A stretch of DNA of 64,000 nt from Acanthornis magna. Taxonomy: Eukaryota > Chordata > Aves > Passeriformes > Acanthizidae. A model generated the notes under the pieces. It saw only the letters and a list, made by a program, of their open reading frames with translations, made no database searches and was not told the DNA's origin. The stretch lies in contig JAWUZG010000135.1 in NCBI GenBank assembly GCA_036785705.1, forward strand, positions 1,178,001-1,242,000, given 5' to 3'. A program made the position numbers and the translations under genes. Of this stretch, positions 51,801-63,700 are shown in pieces; within the stretch, counting starts at the first letter, position 1; the number at the start of each line of letters is the position of its first letter.

Positions 51801-54213
51801 GATTTCCTGTTTTCAAGAGGAGTGAAGTTAATTAATCTCTGGCTTTCCAAAAGCATTAAAAACGAGAAACAGCCTTCTAGACTGCAGCCTTTTAGACTGA
51901 TTTGGCCAGAATCGGTTTATTAAAGCAGCTTATCTATTTAACATCATGGGGACTACCAAGTGCATGTTCAGCTCTTCACAGATGAAGAGAACTGTTCCTC
52001 TAGCTCACGGCTGCTTCGCCCAAAACAGTCCCCAGACTTGAGTGGAAGTATTAACAGTAATAATCCATCAGCCAAAGGGAGGGAAGACTGCACATCTCAC
52101 AGACCCACGAGTTCCATGAATGACTACACAGCAGACAGCAAAATAAGCAGTAGGTAGCATAGAGACAGGGGGCATGAGAAAAAGCAATGTACTACAGGGG
52201 AAATCAGGCACATGATGAAGAACTAAAAAAATTTCATCAGGAATTTAAGTGAACTCTTCTACTGCTCTCATTCAAATCAATGCTCTCTGAGCAGAACACC
52301 TATAACACTGCACTTGCCTTGCAACTAGGTGACTACTAATTACTACCTGGACTGAGAAAGATGCTCCACTGTTTTAATACTTGAAAGAGAACAGGGTTGG
52401 CAACCTCTGTGTAATTAGTTTCCTATCAAGAGAAAGGATTTCAGATGTAGGATGCCTGAGGAGGAGGGAGAGAGGACAGCCTCTCTGTATATACAGACAC
52501 ATTTTTGTTCATTCTTTTCTCTCTGGTGACCTCCCCTTTATTTTCCTGCACTGTAAGGGACGACTTATCATTAATGGCATAATGCATATTATTATTCATT
52601 AGCACTGTTTTTCTTATGTCAACCTATCCTATCTTGTTGGCTTTCAAATTTCTTTCAGAGAGACCCACTACATTTAAAAGCATATATAAATTGCCATTAA
52701 AGTTTTCCTTTAAAAGAGAAATGCTACAACAGCTGACCAAAAAATTATCATTAAAACAGTTTTCAATGACAGTACATCTTTGAAGACATTGTGCTTTTGC
52801 TAAGTATTATTAACTAATTTCAATTCACACCTGGAGTGTTTTTACATCTTTATATAAGATAAAATCTTACATATTATTTTATCTCCACTTTACAGTAGGT
52901 TTTGGAAATATTTCAATTTTGTAAACATGAAGTCAATGCAAAGTGCTTTCTCCCATATTCACCAGAGCTGAACCCTCCATGTCTCCACCAGGAGCTTTTC
53001 CCATCTCACACAGGTCTGACTACCCCTACAGAAAACCCAAAACACCAGTCTCACAGCAACTGTTCTCTCCCTCTCAAAGCTACATCCCTCTCAAGGCCCT
53101 ACATTAGAGGACAATCATCTGCTTCTATGTACAGACACGGAAGGCAAGTGTGGAAGTAACTTCAGTCCTTGCTTCTTGGGGTTCTCCAAAACTACAGCAA
53201 AACTATTTTATCGTATAGTTTCAGTGACTAATGGCATGCAGCCATGAAAGCTCTTTTGGGCAGCCCACTGGAGAGGTAAGAATAAGCTATGAAAATATTT
53301 TATAGGAAATTTTTTATAAGCCTCTCTGGTCTACTGGAAATTTCAGTGTTTTTCAAACTTCAGAAATCTTCTGAGCCTTCACTGCACAATCTCTAAAGTA
53401 TATTCCAGGAATTGTTACACTACTAGCACTGAACAAAAATGAATAACGATTAAAAAAAATGCAGAGGGAAAGAGGAAAATAAAGACTCACAGAAAGTGAA
53501 TTAAATAATAAGAAAAAAAAAATCTCATTTCATTCAGATAAATTTCAGTACTAGTATTATTGCCATGCAGTATGAAATGTCTAAAATAATTATAGGAGAG
53601 TGAAATCTGAAAGAGAAGGTGAAAAGTTGCTTGCTTACCAACATTTTACTGCCCTTATTTCACCTCTCTTGGTGGCAAGAAGCCTTTAGCCTACTGTGCT
53701 GAGATTTGAACAAAAAAAAATTTTCTGTTAAATCCCAACATCCATAAAATCAAAGAGAAATTTGTAGAACTGGGTTCTATATCTGTACTGATTGTCAGTG
53801 GTGTTAGACACAGATAGCATATAATTCTAAACTCCTTGGTCTGAGAAAGTTACCATTGCAGCATTTCTCCATATAGAGAGTTTATGAGACTTTACAGTAA
53901 GCTTTGGCAATTCTTTGCTATATATGTGAGCTCATCCATCACATAAAAATTTTGAATCAATGACACTACAACATTTTATAAAGGAGACAAAGTCCATTTA
54001 GTTTTTCATCTTTCCTGACAGAAGTTATTTTCTAATTTCTAAGTCCTTCATTCACTGATCAGGAACTACATTGCCATTACCTAAGTTTCATGTAAGTGCA
54101 AACAGATTAGTGACACAGATATCTCAATATTTACCATTACTGTCTGAAGTTCCCACCAATGCATACTCTTTCTCCAGGCCACTTAACAAAAAAAAAAAAC
54201 AAAAAACCCCAAC

Positions 54214-54214
<1 letters not shown>
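48833..54214. other. Unique non-coding sequence
   Basis: Single-copy A+T-rich sequence. A MIR-like hint (CTCAAAGCACTTCATAACC, about 48933-48951) is too short to call. A pyrimidine-rich section followed by CA repeats lies at 49472-49563. Open frames reach 112 codons (48824-49162), and the 103-codon minus frame 50353-50664 is unrecognised. A weak MIR-like 'attatttatctccactttacag' pattern occurs near 52872. Confidence 0.55.

Positions 54215-54245
<31 letters not shown>
54188..54245. repeat. A-rich tract ending in 31 consecutive A
   Basis: Two A runs broken by CAAAAAACCCC and AACC lead into 31 uninterrupted A (54215-54245). A tail this long suggests a recent retroposition event on the plus strand or strong microsatellite growth. 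The 200 bp upstream matches no transcript or SINE I know. The C-interrupted A tract fits a growing simple repeat equally well. Confidence 0.85.
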
Positions 54246-54247
<2 letters not shown>

Positions 54248-55919
54248 ACATCATTTTCACCTGCAATAATAAATAAAAGTGAATGCATAAAGACACTGAA
54301 AAGTTAAAGTGCATAATGAAAAGAACAGCATTTCTTTTCCTTTCTAGGAGCATAACACTTCTTTCTAAACACTGTCTGAAAGTGGAGGGTTTAGGCTAAC
54401 CGCATTTTCATATGAAAAATATTCCATGAAAATGTGATTCCGTAAGCAGAAATTCTAATTTGTATGGCAGAAGGCTTTAAATGCCTGTCTACATTTAAAG
54501 CCACATTCATTTAATAGCCAGTCAGCCCATTCCTCCTTTGGCTATCTCTAGAGGGAAAAATGGATTCCCATTAGTAATTCTCAGGCTTGGAGAAAGCTCT
54601 GACTTGTGCACAGGGTTTATCAAGGTCTGCTTTCTCTGCAACAGCTACAGAGGGGGGCAATCCTCAAGAGACTTGCTCCTGCTGTTTTCTTCTGATGAAG
54701 CAACCTTTGCATCTCCTCTGTATTTTATCACCCAAAATACAGCTCTCATCAATAATCAGGAAAGAGACATCTAACTTTTTTTTTTTTTTAAAGTTTTTGG
54801 GTTTTTTCCTCCAAACACAAGGCTAGAATATAAGCATTGAATCCACTAAGGTTTAGTGGTGAAAATGTCAACTCCATGTATTCCGTCTTTGTAAAAGTTA
54901 GCAAAATACTAGGAAAAGGAGCAGAGAAAATCCTTGGCAGGAGAGGGGCAGTAGGCTCTTTACACAAAGGCCCTCCATAATCTTGAAAATATAATCTCAA
55001 ACATCAAGACAAACAGAGCCCACCAATAATACGCATATTCCACATTACCTTCACCACTTGCTCACAAGAAGGCTAAATTTTTGTGTGCAGTTCTGATCCA
55101 GAGTCAGCCCAGCGTAACATTGATGTTGGTGGTGCTACTCTGGTTACATTCTTATTATGTAAATTAAGGGGCCAAATTTTGCCTTAAAGAAGTACGAGAT
55201 ATGGTGCTCTTTCTGTAACACATGCTTTATTTGTGGCCTGCTATTTTTTTCCCATTTTATCTCCTTAAAAGAACAACAATCTTTCTTTCTCATAGGGTAG
55301 AATCTAGAAAGGTTTCCTTTTCATAGAGATTGAACTGTTTCCTATAAACATTGTTTCTATTACATCTACATGATCTAAGATAATGGCTGTAATAGAAAAT
55401 ACAATGAAAAATAATGAGTGAGCTCATTTGAAATACAGGAGGCTTTGTCTTACTGGTAATAGCCAGAGGATGCCATAAAAGAAAACAATCCCTTAAAAAT
55501 GCCAGACCACAAAAGCAGTCGATAGACATAACGATAAGCACTGGCTAATCAATAGTGATAAGTCAGTGCAACTCAGCTGACAGATGCTTCTTCAACAACA
55601 GTTTTTCTAATTCCTACCTCACTAGCATAAACATATCAGGCCAATGCCTTAATAAGAAAGTTCTTCAGTAGATAACATGGCAGCAGAATGAAGATGGTAC
55701 CATACCACCCCCTTACCAATCACCTCAATCTCTTCTATATTTTGCAGAACAAGGCCTCCCCGGGGACACTGCTGACTACCAAAGCCTTATTTTTATATGA
55801 GGGTGGAGGACATAAGGAGAATCAACATTCCTTGTCAAAAGCAATTGAACGCTGCAGCACTCTGACATGCTTTCAGAGAATGCAGAAAAACATCAGCTAG
55901 CGAAGAAAGGGGACATCTG
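54246..55919. other. Unique non-coding sequence
   Basis: Single-copy sequence with short chance frames (at most 83 codons). A T-run (about 13 T) ends at 54789. No repeat family or gene was recognised. Confidence 0.55.
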
Positions 55920-55970
55920 AATAACCACAGCTAATAAACCACAGCTAATAAACCACACCTAACCAGAGCT
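55920..55970. repeat. 14-bp tandem repeat, about three copies
   Basis: Units AATAACCACAGCT (55920-55932), AATAAACCACAGCT (55933-55946) and AATAAACCACACCT (55947-55960) are consecutive, followed by the partial unit AACCAGAGCT. The unit differs by one deletion and one substitution between copies. Confidence 0.9.
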
Positions 55971-58900
55971 GTCTCTAATAAAGAGGTAAAGAAAAAATAA
56001 GGAAAAGTTATTTACTAGACATTTGTTTTAAATGAAATGAAACAGCAAACACTCAGGTTGACCAATTTTTCAAGCATATTCATACACTTTCACAGCAGAA
56101 ACTTATCTGTGTGTGTGTGCAGACTTAAACAATAAAAAAAACTTTTTTAGCTACAACAGGCTGCAAGAATAAGTCTTACCTTTTACAAATGAGGTTGTTC
56201 CTCACTCCTATCCATTTCCACATGATGCTGTGGGGGATCCTAGCTGCATCACTGTGACCAGGCCACCTGACTTTTTGGGCTCACTTTGGTTTCTCCTGTT
56301 CTCTCCACTCACAAAGGCTCTTTCACCACCAAGTGCTCTCTGGCCTGTTCTCATTTCTCTCTATTCCCCTGAGCTTTTGCTTCCCAGTTTGCCAAGGATA
56401 AGGATGTCCACTGCTTATTTGTGAAATCTTCAAATCTGCACTTTCCTGTGCACATCAATGAGCAGCATTTAATTTTCTAGGGCTTCGCTGTTGCTGTGTC
56501 ACACTGCACTCTCTGAACGATGGGATGGGCCACAAGTATCTACAGCTGTTCCACTTCTCCCAGGCTCCCTTCAAATAATATTTTTTGCTTTTATTTCTTG
56601 TTTCTCATCTTTTAAGTGGATTCTAAGCTTCTAACACAAGAAAGCTGTTCTTAAAGCCTGCTCCCTTTAAAGTATCCAATCAAATTCAAAGTCTTGGGGC
56701 CAATTGCAAGCAGGGAGTTCAGCTTGTTGCTGATTTAAGATACTTAGCTCTATCACAAAACCAGGCAAGTTTAACACCTGCATAACTTCACTGCAAAAAT
56801 AGAGAACACCTGTGATTTCTCAGACAGCTAATGATGTAGGAAGGAGATTGCTGCAGTTTTCATTTTAAAAAAGTTAATCAGTCATCTATTTTCAACCTGG
56901 ATATTTGGGACAAACAAAGACAGGTTTTAGGCATAGAGGGCACCACCTATTCTCCAAAATAATGGCCATGGTCAACCCTCCTGCCACGGCCAAGCCTTCA
57001 GCATTGATGGAGAAGCCTGTCTGTGCCATACAGCCATGAGGGAGATAGTTCTTCAGCAAGTTTATGAGCAACATCAGCATCCCTTGCCCTCAGTGGGCAA
57101 GAAACGCTTATCCAATTTGCCTCCTCCCCCCTCTAAAGCAACAGCACAAAATAAGCACATGAAGCCCTTTCAAATAAAATAAAGTCCCTTAAAGTACACC
57201 TGCCTCTCTGGAAGAATTGAAAGAGCAAATCGCATTAGTGAGGGTATCAGTTGCCTGAAGCAAGATTAGTCACAATTGAGAGCCACGAGAGATGCACTGT
57301 GCTTCTCAAACAACCCTGGAGAGCAGCAGACATGGCACAGGCACAGCAGCTGACAGAAAACAGCACCTGGAGGTCAGCTGGGGCACTCAACACTCTCAAG
57401 TGGAGGTGGAAGTTTCGGCTCACACTGCAGCATCTGGCCCCTAAGGTGTTCCTCAAAGTTTTCAAGTGCTGCAACAAGAAGAAATTAAGAACCTCTGAAG
57501 TAAAAGAAGGCCTCTGAATAAGGCTGTCGCCCCTCACCTCCTACACAGCAGGAGGGCACTGTTAGAAATAGATCTTAATATCGATGAGCCTCTGTGTGTC
57601 TGGCTGCTCTGGTCACAGGAATTCAAATTTGTTTGATGTTTTAATGGCTTTGACAATGTTGCAACACTTCAGATATTGACCCCACTGTATAATCTCAACT
57701 GAACTCCTGAACCATGCAAATATGAACACTAACACAACCAGAAGTTATTTTTTATTTTATAGCCACCACATTTTATTGCCACACCCTCCTAGACATCCTG
57801 TAAAATTAGACACTGTGTAACAGAGGCCATGACATGATATTTCCTGGTCTCTCAATGCCTGCATGTATGCATATGCTGGGTGAAGTAGAGAGGGAGATAA
57901 GGGAATTCTTCAGATGCATTATAAATTACACTTGAGTAACAAGGCAAGGATGAAAGTAAATTCTGCCAAAACTTAAACAGATGTGTATAGATACCATTTA
58001 AAATATTCTAGTGGTATTATCTTCCATATTTTAATACTCCCCCAGTTAACTGAGCAGATGACTCCTTTATCTCACAGTTGACAACTGAAGGTGCTTCATG
58101 AATGACAATTTTGAGAAAAAGATGAATTATAGCTGAAACAGTATCTGAAACAGTATGCCCCAATCCAAAAAATATTAGCTGACTTTTCACTGCTGGCAAT
58201 TATAGTTTTAAGAGAGTTCTAAAATCAGTTCCTATAATTTCTTATTATAAGGGGGAAAACAAAATCAATCAAGAAGTGTTTATCCTGCTTTGCTTGTGGG
58301 GGTGGGGGGGAATATTACACAGTGGTGTTGACTGGCTTGTAGTCAATTCCATATAACTTTACTATGGCAACAGTTGCATCACTTCATATCATGCAGTCTC
58401 AGATGAAAAAATTAAACCAGCACCTCCTCCCTTTATTCTTTCACTTTGATCTTCCTTGAGGTGGACTTAAAAGGCTCTGCTTCCCAGATTTCCATGCCAG
58501 TGAGCCTCTGCTTATAAGATTTCTAACTGATTGAGCAGATTTTTCCTGTTTACAAATTATCCAGTAAAAGCATTTTGCTCTGAAAGCTCCTTTGTGCTAC
58601 ATGGTACATCCAGCTCTTAGGGGGTTAATGCATGAAATGGATCACTGGGTTGAAAATAGCAATCACCGTTAAAAAAATGGGGTACCAGGAGAATTAGGCA
58701 CAACATAATAATGTAACCACTGAGAATTCTCAACAGTAAAATAAAGCCTTATACTCCCAGCATTTTCATTAGTTTTCCAGTAGTGCTGGACGCAGTGTGA
58801 ATTACAATGAGCAAGAAAGCAGTGGTTGCTCTCTTTAAAGAACATGCACTGTATAGGGGGAAGTCATTTCTTCAGATCATACTGGGCTGGTTATTGGTTT

Positions 58901-60039
58901 GTATATGCTGGTATGCATTTTAGCACTTAGAAATTATATTTCTCTCCTTTACTAGATTCTGCATATATAGCCTGAAAAACAATATGTGTTTAGAAGCTCT
59001 CAGAATGACTCTCATTGTAAGGTAAATATTTGTTTAGAAGTATGAATAGTGATAGAAATCTGTAGAAAGAACATTCTGCACCAAATCTTTCATTGAGAGA
59101 ATGTTTTTTTAAGTCTGGACAGGATGTGCTGTGTTTTCATTAAAACAACTGCAGAAGATAACATTATGATGACTAAAAGCCAAAATGACAAAAATTGAGG
59201 TTGATATAAGCTTCTACTACAGAATGTTGGTCTGCTAGTAGTTAGCTATTCATCAGAAGAAAAAAAGAAAAAGAAAAAAATTAACAAACAAACAACCAAA
59301 AAAGCTGCAGGAATAAACTCATTTGTGCAAATAGAGCATGTATTTGATGTGGTTTAGTCCTGTCCCACTCCAAAGCAGTACCGTATTAAAATACCAACAA
59401 TTATATTGGAAAAGATGCCAACAAGCTTATGTGTACAGAACTACTAATTTCTCTGAAACCACTACTTATAAAGCTCTCTAAGAATTAAGCATATGATCTG
59501 TATTGAAAGGAAGGTATGAATTGATTCAGGCCTTAGCTCAAACCTTCCAAACACTTATTTGGGGAATCTATAAATATGGGTTAAAAAAACCCAAAGATGT
59601 GCTCTCTGACCATCTGTTGAGCATAGATCTCTGTTTTCAGCTGCATGATAATATTTGGAAGACCAAGCTCAGACCAACCTGCACACCCATGGAAAACCAG
59701 AGCTTCTCATTCTAGAGAGCCCAACCGGCCTCGACAACATTGTACAGAGCCTGCAATATGCTCTGTATCACAACATGCTCCTCCACTGGGAGGACTCTGG
59801 TATGAATTCAGGGACATGTGCCACATGCAGAAGTTCGTAGCAAGGAAACTTGCTCAGAGCCTAACTTCATGCAAGTCCCTGCACCTCAGAAAGTCTGAAA
59901 CAGTGCTGAAAACCAGCTGCTTACCTCCTAAGCAATTACCCACCCTACATGGTATGGACAGTTCACATCTTTTGCACACAGTGAATTCCAATGCAATTCA
60001 CAAAAACATTGAAGACGGCTGGAGAGAGCTTCTGCCTCT
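55971..60039. other. Unique non-coding sequence
   Basis: Single-copy sequence. A G-rich run lies at 58297-58310 and an A-rich (AAAG)/(AAAC) stretch at 59256-59303. Overlapping frames on both strands at 57247-57537 (88 and 96 codons) and the 137-codon plus frame at 59645-60058 are unrecognised, the latter running into CR1 sequence. A direct repeat CTGAAACAGTAT occurs twice at 58132-58156. Confidence 0.55.
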
Positions 60040-60357
60040 GCTCAGACAGGCTGCCTAGAGCAGGCTGCCCAGGACCGTGCCCCATCAGGTCTTGAGTATC
60101 TCCACAGATGGAGACTTTATACAACCTTTTCCAGTAGCTGATCACCCTAAGAGAGAAAAAGCTTTTTCTTTTGTTCAGATGGAACTTCATGGGGTTTTTA
60201 TTTCTGCCCATTGCCTCCTGTATCATCAGTGGGCACTGCTGAGAAGAGTATAGCTCCACCATTTTCATTCTCTCTAATTAGGTATTTATACACAGTGATA
60301 AAATTGCCCCTGAGCCTTCCTGTCTCCAGGCTCAACACATAGCTCGGTCAGCGGAAC
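60040..60357 (-). mobile_element. CR1 LINE fragment (antisense), about 320 bp
   Basis: The plus strand follows the CR1 antisense strand: AGCAGGCTGCCCAGGACCGT (60060), GGTCTTGAGTATCTCCACAG, GTTCAGATGGAACTTCATGG (60175), TCAGTGGGCACTGCTGAGAA (60226), and CCTTCCTGTCTCCAGGCTCA (60316). It is a C-terminal ORF2 segment lacking both the 3' terminus and the 5' part. The right limit is placed where similarity fades after AGCTCGGTCAGCGG. It is a different CR1 subfamily from the 28553-29222 copy, judging by the wording of the shared region. Confidence 0.9.
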
Positions 60358-61406
60358 GTTTTTTGGATTGTTTTTTCAAATTTCAACATTACATCCTACG
60401 TTCTCTCATTATCCACCTTCTTTTGATGTGGCATTGCCTTGCCCTCAGGAGAAGCAAGGTGGTTTTTTGTTTGCTTTTTAAGGAATGGATTTTTAAAAAT
60501 TGGGGGGTTTTGCACTACTTAAAGGGAAAGACTTGTCTTTAAACAACTATGATAATGACAGAAGACTCTAAATCATGCAATTAACAAGTATTAAAGCTTT
60601 TTCCTTAACAAATAATCTGATATTGCTCTCTTGAGGATTGCTTCTTCTTTTTATCCCCCAAATGCAAACAGCAAGCTGTTTACAAAGTCATTAAGACTAA
60701 ATATTTTCTGAAGAAAAATAAATAAATTTTACCAAATAATAATCAGCTTTGGTGCTGCTTTCTGGGTTAGAGCACATACCTCTAGATACCAAAATTTTGT
60801 TGGACTTCAGTGGCAATGAAAGGTCTGGAAAGCGATGTGTAGAGCATTTGCTCTATTTTCGGGGGGATAACGAATATCATGCAGCCCCTCTGCACAAGAG
60901 ACAAGCAAGGATAGGTGAGGCAGGGAATGGACACCATATGCTCTATCATATCTGATACAAGTTACTCCCCTTACAGGATAGCAAAGGACAAGACCACCAG
61001 TTAAATCAATGGTGGCTTCAAATCACATCAGAGACTGAAATGTTATAATTTATGGCTTAAACATCTTCATGAAGGACTTTTGGCTATTGTAGCAAAACTG
61101 TACAAAAAAACTGTACAGAACTGTACAGAAAAGCTGCAGAGCAAACCACCAAAACCCTGAATGGAGCCCTGAACTGTGCGCTGATGGAGATAAGATAAAG
61201 TAAAAACTCCAGGCTGGAGGAAAAGAACACATTCACAGAGGGGTCAAGCTTAGCACCTTTGGGGTAGAGACCATAGCCCCAGGGCTATCAGCTGCCAGGC
61301 CAGCACAGACCCTGACACCAAAGGGTGGGGGGAAGAGAGGTTTTGGATGTGTGGTGAAAAAGCCTCTGGTCCGAGGCTGTGCAGACAGAGGAGCCCAACT
61401 GCCCTA
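60358..61406. other. Unique non-coding sequence
   Basis: Single-copy sequence; a T-rich stretch directly follows the CR1 copy. A short tandem of ACTGTACAGA-like units lies at 61095-61131. The 68-codon frame at 60749-60955 is unrecognised. Confidence 0.55.
61095..61131. repeat. Short tandem of ACTGTACA units
   Basis: Three consecutive ACTGTACA words are separated by AAAAA and GA. They form an imperfect 10-13 bp tandem array. Each unit contains the palindrome TGTACA. Confidence 0.8.
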
Positions 61407-61561
61407 CTCTTCCTTCTTTCTTTCTCTCTTTTTCTTTCTTTCTTTCTCTCTCTCTTTCTTCTCTTTCTTCTCTTTCTTTCTCTCTTTCTATCTTTCCCTC
61501 TTTCTTTCTCTCTTTCTTTCCTTCCTTCTTCCTTTCCTTCTTCCTTTCCTTCTTTCTCTTT
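61407..61561. repeat. 155-bp polypyrimidine tract, (TTTC/TTCC)n
   Basis: The plus strand is pure C/T from 61407 to 61489 and from 61491 to 61561, with a single A at 61490. It is made of TTTC, TCTC and TTCC words without a strict period. Mirror-symmetric polypurine-polypyrimidine tracts of this length can adopt triplex (H-DNA) structure and are unstable. The frames crossing it encode only Ser/Phe/Leu-rich or Lys/Glu/Arg-rich low-complexity peptides. Confidence 0.95.
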
Positions 61562-61631
61562 GCCTTTTTTACTGTTACAGAAAATATATCGATTCTTTGG
61601 CAGCAACATCTAACCTCGTTTGGTTTTAACC

Positions 61632-61647
61632 TTTTTTTTTTTTTTTT
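61632..61647. repeat. Poly(T) run, 16 T
   Basis: Uninterrupted T16 about 70 bp after the polypyrimidine tract. No retroposed sequence was recognised on its minus-strand side. Confidence 0.85.
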
Positions 61648-62731
61648 GCTATATTTCAAACCTTTCTGGGTTCAATCCATTTTATTCACAGAGATCTAGC
61701 TATCTTTGCTCTTCTGTGTTTAAACCCATTCGTAACACATCATGACATAAAAATCATCACATCATCAATAATGACTCACCCTATCATGAAATAAAGCTCT
61801 GATGCAGTTCAATCACTGGGTTTACTACATCAGATCTTTATTTCATGAGGAAGATTTGTGTGAATGAAGTCATTTTTCCGACGCAGATTGTCTGGACTGA
61901 ACAAGGAGGACATGTCCCATCTGTGAGGTTTGTCCCACCTCCCAGAGCACTGGAAAGCCCAAGGCCGTTCCCTGCTAAGTTGACAGCAGGTTTCTGGCTT
62001 CTGAGGCCTTTTCTCACATGCATTCACTGACATCTCTGGTGCTAAAAGCAGTCCACACTCCAGCCTTTTCCAGCACTGGCACTCCCCAACCAACCTATCC
62101 CAACAGTGATACTGCTGAGGAAGCTCACGCAAACATTATAACTGTGAGACCTTCAGCTTCCTGCCAAAGGCAGTGATGGGTTTAAAACACTCCTGACAGG
62201 GAGTCAGGGGAGTGTTTCCCTGACAGCAACAGGGAAAGGTTGAAAACCTTTGTTTTCCTAACAGATCTGGATAAAATCAGCCAAACTACAATAAAATAAG
62301 GACAGAGGAAGTACCCACAGCTGACATGCTAATAAAAATTCTCTTTGAGAATAAAGACTTCCAGCGTACACAAGAAAGCAATCCTGAAGTACAAGCAATC
62401 CACTGTACTTTAACTTCAGTTGCTCTCCACACCTCAGAAAAACAATTTTAAGACCTTACCCTAGAACTCTCTGCATGGAAGTAAGACAGTGTCTTGGTAC
62501 CACACAACTCCAGCAAACAGGCTAAGAAAGCATCACTTTTTCCTTGAAACACCTGAAGACCGCAGGGCAGAAACACAACAGTGTCACAGCTGTCATGTTT
62601 CCAATGCACATTTACAAGTTTCACTGTCCTGGAGCAAGGCATGTCAGGCAAGTAGAGCCACTCTGGATTTTTCAGGACAAGGATCCTAACATGCTTCATT
62701 CCGATAGAGAATCACAGCAGGCCTTTGTAAC
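61648..62731. other. Unique non-coding sequence
   Basis: The G+C-richer part 61860-62110 carries a 100-codon minus frame and overlapping plus frames, all unrecognised. A cluster of CAGGGA/TCCCTG words at 62190-62240 forms small imperfect inverted repeats. No mobile element was recognised before the LTR. Confidence 0.5.
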
Positions 62732-63095
62732 TGTGTTGGGTTTGTGTGACCAGGTTTTGATAGCAGAGGGGCTACAAGGACAGCTTCTGTGAGAAGCTGC
62801 CAGAAGCTTCCCCTATGTTGAACACTGCAAATGCCAGCTCCAAAAATCCACCATTGGCCAAGGACAAGCCCATCAGCAATGGTGGTAGTGCCTCTGGGAT
62901 AACAGATTTAAGAAGGGGGGTAAAAAAACCTGCACAATTGCAGCCAGACAAAGGCGTAAGAACGAGAGAAACAGCCCTGCAGACACTCGGGTCAGTGAAA
63001 AAAGAGGCACCGGAGTAGAGATTCCCCTGCATCTCATGGTGAGGCTGGCTGTCCCCCTGCAGCCCATGGAGGTCTATGCTGGAGGTCTATCCATC
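62732..63095 (+). mobile_element. Truncated LTR of a second avian endogenous retrovirus family
   Basis: The left end TGTGTTGGGTTTGTGTGACC and the following CTTCTGTGAGAAGCTGCCAG, AAGCTTCCCC, AAGCCCATCAGCAATGGTGG, GAGATTCCCCTGCATCTCAT and CCCCTGCAGCCCATGGAGGT match a known avian ERV LTR type that differs from the one at 48299. In that family the part after the last motif repeats GGAGGTCTA-like units; here two remain (63069-63091), after which similarity stops. The right part is therefore missing and no target-site duplication can be scored. A TATA-like ATTTAAG lies at 62905-62911. Open frames within it are artefacts. Confidence 0.8.
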
Positions 63096-63554
63096 TTAAA
63101 GTTCTTAAAGTTCACAGTAACTTCTACAAATATATTTATATATTTAATCTGTCAGTGCACCCAAAGTATACTCGAGAAGAATTCTACCGAAACAAGCCTC
63201 CAAAACGTATGAGGACAAATTGTCTCTCCTTTATAAAATACAAGTGGAAGAAACATCAACCTGCACCAAAACCTGTGCCACTGCATTATTAATGCTGCAG
63301 TGAAGCAAAAGAAAAGACCCTGACAATCTGCAAAATTTGTGTCCCAGGCCTGACACTGTCAATGTGACAGAGCAGGCTGAGCACACCGCACAAATTGCCA
63401 TGCAGATATAAAGAAGCCACACAACAAACAGAGAGATCACTTACTCTTAAAATTCCATTTCAGTTTCTCCCCTTAAAACAGAGACACTGGATATAAGAAG
63501 ACACGGCAGCAGGGATCATTTCTAAAGCAGACATTATTGTTCCATCAACTTTAC
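63096..63554. other. Unique non-coding sequence
   Basis: It starts with a small repeat (CTTAAAGTT twice, 63097-63112) at the LTR junction. Otherwise single-copy, with an unrecognised 69-codon minus frame at 63231-63440. Confidence 0.5.
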
Positions 63555-63700
63555 CTTTTCTGCAGAAGTGGCCATTGAATGTTCCACACAGGTACCTGCA
63601 GCTTCTGCCATGCAGATCCAGGTGCAGGCTGTAGTGATGGAGTCCACAGTCTGGGTCAGTATCATCCAGTAAAGGTCCATTAGGTGGAGGGGTGGATTGG
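63555..63700 (-). other. Candidate exon on the minus strand (146 bp)
   Basis: On the minus strand a strong acceptor (a run of T, then CAAG) ends at 63701 and a donor-like AAAAG|GTAAAGT begins at 63554, enclosing 146 bp of above-average G+C. Two of three frames are open across it. One reads a Cys-rich segment with words such as CGLHHYSLHL and YLCGTFNGHFC; the other is open too. I do not recognise either product. It may be a coding exon, a lncRNA or UTR exon, or chance. The phase would be one base into the exon for the Cys-rich frame and two bases for the other. Confidence 0.3.

Noticed and set aside
52871..52905. MIR-like word near ATTATTTTATCTCCACTTTA
   Set aside because: Too short and A+T-rich to separate from chance; not called as a feature.
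61250..61699. Six low-complexity open frames
   Set aside because: Products of the polypyrimidine tract, which has few stop codons in any frame.
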